This document shows positions 57,742-64,000 of a stretch of DNA of 64,000 nucleotides, in pieces. The DNA is from Pseudomonas tritici (GTDB lineage Bacteria; Pseudomonadota; Gammaproteobacteria; Pseudomonadales; Pseudomonadaceae): positions 744,001-808,000 of the forward strand of contig NZ_CP077084.1 in assembly GCF_014268275.3 (NCBI RefSeq), read 5' to 3'. The notes beneath the pieces were generated by a model, which searched no databases, was not told the DNA's origin, and saw only the letters and a program-made list of their open reading frames with translations. Positions within the stretch are counted from its first letter, which is position 1; each line of letters starts with the position of its first letter. Position numbers and translations under genes: made by a program.

Positions 57742-60002
57742 GTGACATCCTCGCAGACAGCTTAGACGGCGTAGAACGCCGGTCGCTGGCTGACTTCACC
57801 GAAAATGCCTACCTCAACTACTCCATGTACGTGATCATGGACCGTGCCTTGCCGCATATCGGCGACGGCCTGAAGCCCGTCCAACGGCGCATCATCTACG
57901 CCATGAGTGAGTTGGGCCTGGATGCCGATTCCAAGCACAAGAAGTCGGCGCGTACCGTCGGTGACGTGCTCGGTAAGTTCCACCCCCACGGCGATTCGGC
58001 GTGCTACGAAGCCATGGTGCTGATGGCCCAGCCGTTCAGCTACCGCTACACGCTGGTGGACGGCCAGGGTAACTGGGGTGCGCCGGATGATCCCAAGTCC
58101 TTCGCCGCCATGCGATATACCGAAGCGCGCCTGTCGCGATATTCGGAAGTGTTGCTCAGTGAGCTGGGCCAGGGCACTGCGGACTGGGGGCCGAACTTTG
58201 ACGGTACCCTCGACGAACCCCTGGTGTTGCCGGCACGTTTGCCGAATATCCTGCTCAATGGCACCACCGGTATTGCGGTCGGCATGGCGACCGACGTGCC
58301 GCCGCACAACCTGCGCGAAGTCGCCACGGCCTGCGTGCGTTTGCTCGACGAGCCGAAAGCCACGGTCGAGCAGCTCTGCGAGCATATCCAGGGCCCGGAC
58401 TACCCGACCGAAGCGGAAATCATCACGCCGCGTGCCGACCTGCTGAAGATGTACGAAACCGGCAAAGGCTCGGTACGCATGCGCGCTGTGTACCACATTG
58501 AAGACGGCGACATTATTGTCACCGCGCTGCCGCACCAGGTGTCGGGCGCCAAGGTGCTGGAGCAGATCGCCGCGTTGATGCAGGCGAAACCGTCGAAACT
58601 GCCGCAGGTTGCCGACCTGCGTGACGAGTCTGACCACGAAAACCCATGCCGCATCGTGATCATCCCGACCAACAGCCGGGTCGACCACGAAGTGCTGATG
58701 CAGCACCTGTTCGCCAGCACGGACCTGGAGTCGAGCTATCGGGTCAACGTCAACATCATTGGCCTGGATGGCAAGCCGCAGCTGAAAAACCTGCGCAATC
58801 TGCTGGTGGAGTGGCTGGAATTCCGCGTCAACACTGTGCGCCGCCGCTTGCAATTCCGCCTGGATAAGGTCGAGCGCCGCTTGCACCTGTTGGACGGCTT
58901 GCTGATCGCCTACCTCAACCTGGATGAAGTGATCCACATCATCCGCACCGCCGAGCACCCGAAAGCCGAGTTGATCGCGCGTTTCGAGCTGAGCGAGATC
59001 CAGGCTGACTACATCCTCGACACCCGCTTGCGCCAGTTGGCGCGACTGGAAGAAATGAAGCTGCGCGACGAACAAGACGCGCTGCTCAAGGAACAAGCCA
59101 AGCTGCAAGCGCTGCTGGGCAGTGAAGCCAAGCTGAAGAAGCTGGTGCGCAGCGAGCTGATCAAAGACGCCGAAACCTATGGCGACGACCGTCGCTCGCC
59201 TATCGTGCAACGCGCCGAAGCGAAGGCTCTGACAGAGACCGAGCTGCTGCCGAACGAGAAAATTACCGTCGTTCTGTCGGAAAAGGGTTGGGTTCGCTCT
59301 GCCAAAGGGCATGATATTGATGCCACTGGCCTGTCGTACAAGGCGGGCGACGGGTTCAAGACCGCTGCCGCCGGGCGTTCCAACCAGTTTGCGGTGTTTA
59401 TCGATTCTACCGGGCGCAGTTATTCGGTGCCGGCCCACACCTTGCCATCCGCTCGGGGGCAGGGCGAGCCGTTGACCGGGCGCCTTACACCGCCGCCCGG
59501 AGCGAATTTCGAGTGCGTGCTGCTGCCGGACGACGATGCGCTGTACGTGATTGCGTCAGACGCGGGTTACGGTTTTGTGGTCAAGGGTGAAGACCTGCAG
59601 GCCAAGAACAAGGCAGGCAAGGCGCTGCTGAGCCTGCCGAACAACGCCAAGGTGATCCTGCCGCGGCCGGTGGACGACCGCGAGAGCAACTGGCTGGCGT
59701 CGGTGACCACCGAAGGGCGTCTGCTGGTGTTCAAGATCAGCGACCTGCCGCAGCTGGGTAAAGGCAAGGGCAACAAGATTATTGGTATCCCCGGCGAGCG
59801 GGTTGCCAGCCGCGAAGAGTACGTGACCGACATTGCTGTCATACCAGAAGGCTCCACGCTGGTGCTGCAAGCCGGTAAACGCACCCTGTCGCTGCGCCCT
59901 GACGACCTTGAACATTACAAGGGCGAGCGCGGTCGTCGTGGTAACAAATTGCCACGTGGCTTCCAGCGAGTGGATGCTTTATTGGTGGAAACGCCTGTTT
60001 AA
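57738..60002 (+). CDS. parC: topoisomerase IV subunit A ParC
   Basis: The 754-residue cleavage/religation subunit of topoisomerase IV. The active-site tyrosine is in RYTEARLS (near residue 127), and the quinolone-resistance region around [13 protein letters not shown] (about 77-89) has Ser at the usual position 80-region. The C-terminal beta-pinwheel (about 500-750) is present. It lies after the parE transcription unit. Confidence 0.97.
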   Translation: MSDILADSLDGVERRSLADFTENAYLNYSMYVIMDRALPHIGDGLKPVQRRIIYAMSELGLDADSKHKKSARTVGDVLGKFHPHGDSACYEAMVLMAQPFSYRYTLVDGQGNWGAPDDPKSFAAMRYTEARLSRYSEVLLSELGQGTADWGPNFDGTLDEPLVLPARLPNILLNGTTGIAVGMATDVPPHNLREVATACVRLLDEPKATVEQLCEHIQGPDYPTEAEIITPRADLLKMYETGKGSVRMRAVYHIEDGDIIVTALPHQVSGAKVLEQIAALMQAKPSKLPQVADLRDESDHENPCRIVIIPTNSRVDHEVLMQHLFASTDLESSYRVNVNIIGLDGKPQLKNLRNLLVEWLEFRVNTVRRRLQFRLDKVERRLHLLDGLLIAYLNLDEVIHIIRTAEHPKAELIARFELSEIQADYILDTRLRQLARLEEMKLRDEQDALLKEQAKLQALLGSEAKLKKLVRSELIKDAETYGDDRRSPIVQRAEAKALTETELLPNEKITVVLSEKGWVRSAKGHDIDATGLSYKAGDGFKTAAAGRSNQFAVFIDSTGRSYSVPAHTLPSARGQGEPLTGRLTPPPGANFECVLLPDDDALYVIASDAGYGFVVKGEDLQAKNKAGKALLSLPNNAKVILPRPVDDRESNWLASVTTEGRLLVFKISDLPQLGKGKGNKIIGIPGERVASREEYVTDIAVIPEGSTLVLQAGKRTLSLRPDDLEHYKGERGRRGNKLPRGFQRVDALLVETPV

Positions 60003-60018
60003 GGCGGTTTAGAGCCCT

Positions 60019-60044
60019 CGATCTACGATTTAAAGCGTAGATCG
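60019..60044 (+). terminator. stem-loop after parC
   Basis: A 9-bp perfect stem CGATCTACG/CGTAGATCG with an 8-base loop begins 17 bases after the parC stop. No T-run follows, so it is a weak terminator or a 3'-end stabiliser. Confidence 0.4.
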
Positions 60045-60175
60045 ACGCTTTGGCGCTGGAGTCATGGCGCATATTCACGGATGATATGGCCTTTCCAGCG
60101 CCGGCGTGGCCGAGCGTGTTTAGGTTATTTTTAGTATTACATTGTGGTTCGCCTTGTGGCAGCCACCTGGATGGG

Positions 60176-60889
60176 ATGATGACTGCTCCACGCCTTCCTT
60201 TTATTTTCGTGCTCGCTGGCCTTTTGGGGTTGGCGGGTTGCAGCACACATCAGCCTGTGTCGCTGTACCAGCTGGACAGCGGAAGTCCGGCTCAGCCAGC
60301 ACAAAGCGCTGGCCTGGCCGTTTTGTTGGGCCCGGTGGTCGTAGCCGACTACCTGCAACGCGAAACCCTGCTGCAACGTCAAAACGACGGCAGCCTGCAA
60401 GGTTCCACCGATGGTCGCTGGGCGGGCAGTTTGTCCTCCGACATCAACCAATTGATGCTGCGCCAAGTGGCCGGGCATCTGGATAGCCAGCGTGTTGTAC
60501 TCGCGCCTGCGCCCACTGGTTTTAGCCCGGATGTGCAAGTGTTGCTGACCATTACCCGGCTTGACTCTGGTACATCGCAACCGGCGATCCTCGATGCGCA
60601 ATGGCGCTTGATCGACCGTCGTGGCCAGGTGCGCGATAATCGCATCGTGCATCTGCAGGAAGAACACACCGGCACCACTGCGTCTCAGGTCCAGGCCCAG
60701 GGCGTGCTGTTGCAGCATCTGGCGCAGCAATTGTCGGTGGCGCTCAAGCCGTTGGCCAATCAGCCGCCGATCGCCGAGGCACCCCGCAAGCAGAACGCCC
60801 CGACACAGGCCAAGCCGGCAGAGCCGCAGAAGCCGAAGATGCCGATGGCGGTGCCGATTCGTACAGATATGGAAGTGTTCAGGTTCTGA
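60176..60889 (+). CDS. PqiC-like (ABC transport auxiliary) lipoprotein
   Basis: The 237-residue protein has a signal peptide ending in the lipobox LAGC (about Cys22), then an ABC_trans_aux/PqiC-like domain (VLLGPVVVADYLQRETLLQR; LDAQWRLIDRRGQVR) and a proline- and lysine-rich C-terminal tail. PqiC-type proteins help MlaD-type lipid transport, but no pqiAB genes are adjacent. Start at the ATG at 60176 or 60179; the longer frame to 60050 has no ribosome site. A strong bidirectional terminator follows. Confidence 0.8.
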   Translation: MMTAPRLPFIFVLAGLLGLAGCSTHQPVSLYQLDSGSPAQPAQSAGLAVLLGPVVVADYLQRETLLQRQNDGSLQGSTDGRWAGSLSSDINQLMLRQVAGHLDSQRVVLAPAPTGFSPDVQVLLTITRLDSGTSQPAILDAQWRLIDRRGQVRDNRIVHLQEEHTGTTASQVQAQGVLLQHLAQQLSVALKPLANQPPIAEAPRKQNAPTQAKPAEPQKPKMPMAVPIRTDMEVFRF

Positions 60890-60900
60890 TTTGAATCACG

Positions 60901-60945
60901 CACAAACAAAAAGGCCCGCTGACTCAGCGGGCCTTTTTGTTTGTG
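60901..60945. terminator. bidirectional rho-independent terminator
   Basis: A 45-base perfect palindrome centred on 60923, with a GC stem (GGCCCGCTGA) flanked by A5 and T5 tracts. It can end transcription in both directions. It lies just after the PqiC-like gene and before the minus-strand YtjB-like gene end. Confidence 0.92.
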
Positions 60946-60957
60946 CGCGACTCAAAA

Positions 60958-61063
60958 TGTGGGAGCGGGCTTGCTCGCGAATGCAGTGTGTCAGTCAGCG
61001 AATGCCTCAGCTGGAATACCGCCTTCGCGAGCAAGCCCGCTCCCACACAAGCCCGCTCCCACA
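60958..61063. repeat. REP inverted pair with partial third copy
   Basis: Left arm from 60958, right arm ending 61047, then a further partial right end (CAAGCCCGCTCCCACA, ending 61063), showing local duplication of the REP end. It is next to the bidirectional terminator. Confidence 0.85.
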
Positions 61064-61081
61064 GGGATTGTGTCGTGTTGC

Positions 61082-62584
61082 TTATGGCTTGCGGGTCTCG
61101 TGCATCCGCGCCAACTGCCGCTCCAGCATCGACGGATACGGCTCCATCAACCGTTCCACGCAGCTGGCGCCCTCTGGGCTGGCAATTGGGCGGATACGTG
61201 CGCGTTGGCGGATCAGCGTGTCTTCGCTGATCTTGCGCTCCACCAGCAGCAAATTGCGGCTGTGTTGCGACAAGGCCAAGGCGTCCTGGGCGATCTCCGT
61301 CAGTAACAGGTCGATCTGGCTCATGCCGAACAGGTCGTCGCCTACGGTCAGGCCCAGTTGCAATTGCAGGGTAATGCCGCTGTCAGCCACTTCGATTTGC
61401 AGGGCGTGGCCCAGGGCACGCAGCAGTTCACCGCAGCAGATAGCGTTGGTCAGGTAGTCCTCGCCGCTGTCTTCGCTGTGGAACAACATCAGCGTGCTGC
61501 CATCGTTCAGGGTGTGCAGTTCGCTCTGGTACAGCGAAGCGGCCTGGTCGAGGCAGTCACGGTAGCGTTCCAGCAATTCGGTCAGGCGCGCACGGGGCAG
61601 GCGACGCAATTGGTCCTGCGCACCCAGTTGCACAGCCAGTACGGCGCTGTACTGGGGTTCGGTGCTCTTGACCGGTGCCGGTTTTGGCGCGATGGCCGGG
61701 GCGCTTGCCGAGGTGTCGCGCAGGTCGGCAAACGGGTCTTCGTCGTCCAGCTCGTCTTCTTCGGCTATGAACGCGCGGCGTGTGGCAGGCTTCAAGCCCG
61801 CTACCGGAGCGTCTTGCTCTTCAAATTCGGGCTCGTCGTCGTAGTCCGTATCGTCGAACTCAGGCTCAGGTTCAACCTCACGCACTACCGGTTCCGGGGC
61901 AAAGCTGGCGTGCAGTTGGCGGGCCAGGTCGCCGATTTCATCCTGGCGGTCAGTGGCCGGGGTGTTTTCATCGATGTCCCGCAGCCAGATGCGCAGTTGC
62001 ATCAGCGGTGTAGAGATGTGCCGGCCCAGGCGCAAGCTCAACGCCAGGGCCAAGGCCAGCAGGATCGCGCTGAGGATGCCCATGCTTTGCAGGCTGATGG
62101 TCATCGGCTGCTGGAATTGCTGCATGTCCAGGCTGATGCGCAGTTGGCCGGCCTTTACATCCTGAAACGTGATATTGCTCTGGTAGAGCCCTTCGGCTTC
62201 ACCCAGCAGGCCGTTTTTCGGGCGCTGCCCGGCTTCGGCCATGATCCGGTTGTCCACGCTATAGATGGCCGCATGGGCCACCAGCGGGTTTTTGGTCAGG
62301 TTGTTGAGCAGCACGTTGAGGCTGAGGATGTCGTTGGACACCAGCAGCTCAGTCGCCGAGGTGGCGGTCTGGGTGGTCAGGCTCTCGCCCAGGGCGTCGG
62401 CTTGCTCGTGCATGGCCTGTTTGAACTGCAAACCCATCACGCAGGCGTAGATCACCAGGGCCAGGGCGACCAGGATCACGTTATGGCTGGCGATGCGTAA
62501 TGCGATCGGTACACGGCGGTGGCGCAGTGCCCGGAAGATCAGCAGGAAGAAGTTATCGGTTTTTACTGGCGTGGGCCGGTTCAC
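61082..62584 (-). CDS. YtjB/AhpA-like membrane sensor with HAMP and cyclase-like C-terminus
   Basis: The 500-residue protein has a membrane helix (about 30-48), a periplasmic domain (about 55-165) like YtjB/Smp, a second helix (about 168-188), a HAMP segment (RLGRHISTPLMQLRIWLRDI), an acidic linker and a C-terminal domain (about 310-480) resembling a degenerate class III nucleotide cyclase. I start at GTG 62584; the frame runs to 62647 without a better start. It is divergent from serB, as YtjB is from serB in E. coli. Function unknown. Confidence 0.72.
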   Translation of the reverse strand: MNRPTPVKTDNFFLLIFRALRHRRVPIALRIASHNVILVALALVIYACVMGLQFKQAMHEQADALGESLTTQTATSATELLVSNDILSLNVLLNNLTKNPLVAHAAIYSVDNRIMAEAGQRPKNGLLGEAEGLYQSNITFQDVKAGQLRISLDMQQFQQPMTISLQSMGILSAILLALALALSLRLGRHISTPLMQLRIWLRDIDENTPATDRQDEIGDLARQLHASFAPEPVVREVEPEPEFDDTDYDDEPEFEEQDAPVAGLKPATRRAFIAEEDELDDEDPFADLRDTSASAPAIAPKPAPVKSTEPQYSAVLAVQLGAQDQLRRLPRARLTELLERYRDCLDQAASLYQSELHTLNDGSTLMLFHSEDSGEDYLTNAICCGELLRALGHALQIEVADSGITLQLQLGLTVGDDLFGMSQIDLLLTEIAQDALALSQHSRNLLLVERKISEDTLIRQRARIRPIASPEGASCVERLMEPYPSMLERQLARMHETRKP

Positions 62585-62682
62585 TTGCGCTCGGCTCTTG
62601 GTCCGTGAAGTTGACGCGCAGTATAGCGACAGCCCTAGGACCGGCAAAGCGCTGGCTGTGCCCGATGGTCACTGAAAGTGGG

Positions 62683-62688
62683 TAGAAT
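62683..62688 (+). promoter_or_regulatory. possible -10 element upstream of serB
   Basis: TAGAAT lies 30 bases before the serB start; a clear -35 is not seen. It is in the 133-base divergent gap between the YtjB-like gene and serB. Confidence 0.35.
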
Positions 62689-62717
62689 GCGGTTTTTTTC
62701 CAGCCTGGGGGTGCGCC

Positions 62718-63932
62718 TTGCGCGAAATTGTCCTGATTAACATCACGGGGGAAGACCGCCCAGGTCTGACCGCAGCCATTACCGGTGTGCTGGCACAGGG
62801 TGGTGTGAACATTCTCGACATCGGCCAAGCGGTGATCCACGACACCTTGTCGTTCGGCATTCTGGTTGAGATCCCGAGCACTGAACAGGCGTCATCGGTG
62901 CTCAAGGACATCCTGTTTACGGCGTACAAGCTGGATCAACAGGTGCGTTTCACCCCGGTGTCCGAGGCCGATTACCAGCAGTGGGTGGCCGGCCAGGGCA
63001 AAAAACGCCACATCGTGACCCTGTTGACCCGCAAGGTCACCGCTGAGCAATTGCAGCGTGTCAGCTCGATCACCGCGCAGTATGGTTTGAATATCGACCA
63101 TATCGACCGTTTGTCGGGTCGCATGCCGCTGGACACTCCCGCTGACAAGGGCAAGGGCTGCATCGAGTTCTCCGTGCGCGGTGAGCCAGCCGACCCTCAA
63201 GCTCTGCGCGCCGAGTTCCTCAGCGTGGCGCAGGAACTGAACGTGGATATCGCTTTCCAGGAAGACTCATTGTTCCGCCGCAACCGTCGCCTGGCGGTGT
63301 TCGACATGGATTCCACGCTGATCGAAGCCGAAGTTATCGACGAGTTGGCCAAGGCTGCTGGCGTCGGCGAGCAGGTGTCGGAAATTACCGAACGCGCCAT
63401 GGCCGGTGAACTCGACTTCCGCGCCAGCTTCAAGGAGCGCTTGGCGCTGCTCAAAGGCCTGGACGTCAGCGTGCTGGACTCCATCGGTGCGTCCCTGCGC
63501 CTGACCGAAGGCGCAGAAACCCTGTTCGCTGAACTCAAGCGCCTGGGCTACAAGACCGCAATCCTGTCGGGTGGCTTCACTTACTTCGCCAAGCAATTGC
63601 AGGCCAAACTGGGCATCGACTATGTGTTCGCCAACGAGCTTGAAGTGGTGGATGGCAAGGTGACTGGCGTGGCCGTGGAGCCGATTGTCGATGCACAGCG
63701 CAAGGCAGATCTGCTGAAGGAGCTGGCTCACAAGGAAGGTTTGCGTCTGGAGCAGACCATTGCGGTCGGCGACGGGGCGAATGACTTGCCGATGCTGGCG
63801 ATTGCCGGGTTGGGTGTGGCGTTTCGCGCCAAGCCGTTGGTGAAGCAGTCGGCGAAGCAGGCGATTTCGACCTTGGGGTTGGATGGGGTGTTGTATCTGC
63901 TGGGCTTCCGCGATCGCGACGGTCAGCTGTAA
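62718..63932 (+). CDS. serB: phosphoserine phosphatase SerB
   Basis: The 404-residue enzyme makes serine from phosphoserine. It has two N-terminal ACT domains (about 1-165) and a C-terminal HAD phosphatase with VFDMDSTLIEAEVIDELA (Asp nucleophile near 197) and GDGANDLPML. It starts at the TTG at 62718 after a GGGGG ribosome site; the sequence MREIVLINITGEDRPGL is the family start. The two-ACT form is usual in pseudomonads. Confidence 0.96.
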   Translation: MREIVLINITGEDRPGLTAAITGVLAQGGVNILDIGQAVIHDTLSFGILVEIPSTEQASSVLKDILFTAYKLDQQVRFTPVSEADYQQWVAGQGKKRHIVTLLTRKVTAEQLQRVSSITAQYGLNIDHIDRLSGRMPLDTPADKGKGCIEFSVRGEPADPQALRAEFLSVAQELNVDIAFQEDSLFRRNRRLAVFDMDSTLIEAEVIDELAKAAGVGEQVSEITERAMAGELDFRASFKERLALLKGLDVSVLDSIGASLRLTEGAETLFAELKRLGYKTAILSGGFTYFAKQLQAKLGIDYVFANELEVVDGKVTGVAVEPIVDAQRKADLLKELAHKEGLRLEQTIAVGDGANDLPMLAIAGLGVAFRAKPLVKQSAKQAISTLGLDGVLYLLGFRDRDGQL

Positions 63933-63953
63933 CTGAATAAATGCGGTAAAAAA

Positions 63954-64000
63954 TGTGGGAGCGGGCTTGCTCGCGAATGCGGGGTATCAGTCGACACATC
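63954..64000. repeat. REP element cut by the window edge
   Basis: A left arm TGTGGGAGCGGGCTTGCTCG starts at 63954 and continues past the window end; its partner is not visible. Confidence 0.7.

Noticed and set aside
57762..59438. 558-codon minus-strand frame opposite parC
   Set aside because: Shadow of parC, same reason.

Overview
The window looks like a chromosomal core segment of a Pseudomonas fluorescens-group bacterium. The evidence is the GC-rich pseudomonad codon use, proteins that resemble Pseudomonas families throughout, many pseudomonad-type REP inverted repeats (core TGTGGGAGCGGGCTTGC), and a gene order that from memory follows the P. aeruginosa PAO1 block running from msrA/dipA/aceF/aceE/glnE through the LPS core cluster to waaA, thiC, cpdA, parE, parC and serB. 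I see no phage, IS element, CRISPR array, rRNA or tRNA.

Layout. (1) 1-9.2 kb: rlmJ, msrA, a c-di-GMP phosphodiesterase (dipA) and the pyruvate dehydrogenase genes aceE-aceF behind a promoter with two GntR-type operators. (2) 9.6-12.5 kb: glnE. (3) 12.7-19.7 kb: a tightly overlapping LPS inner-core operon, waaF-waaC-waaG-waaP followed by three more kinase-fold genes, the last with two kinase domains. (4) 19.8-23.9 kb: an insert of envelope genes: an uncharacterised lipoprotein, a TonB-dependent receptor resembling E. coli YncD/PqqU (PQQ uptake), and a YceK-like lipoprotein. (5) 24-39.7 kb: the LPS outer-core and decoration cluster: carbamoyltransferase, glycosyltransferases, Mig-14-like protein, PIG-L deacetylase DnpA, a lone kinase-fold gene, an O-antigen-ligase-like protein, MsbA, then a PAPS sulfotransferase coupled to an APS kinase, HldE and a sugar-nucleotide epimerase. 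(6) 39.9-45.7 kb: a Nudix-like unknown, an aldo/keto reductase with an FAD oxidoreductase, EmrE with a divergent LysR regulator, and waaA. (7) 45.8-51.7 kb: a TolC-family outer-membrane protein, a TPP riboswitch with thiC and cytX, and a DUF3298 lipoprotein. (8) 51.9-64 kb: nudF, a DUF1249 gene, cpdA, yqiA, parE, a phytase-like protein, parC, a PqiC-like lipoprotein, a YtjB/AhpA-like membrane protein and serB.

How the genes fit together: most of the middle 27 kb builds, phosphorylates, carbamoylates, flips and ligates LPS. HldE supplies the activated heptose, WaaA the Kdo, WaaC/F/G and other transferases the sugars, five kinase-fold proteins candidate phosphates, MsbA the flipping and WaaL the ligation. 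The least expected part is the sulfotransferase-APS kinase pair inside this cluster, which suggests a dedicated PAPS supply for sulfating an LPS or surface glycan. The other points I would look at first are the twin operators at aceE, the tandem-kinase protein, the PqqU-like receptor and a 26-codon ORF bridging into parC.
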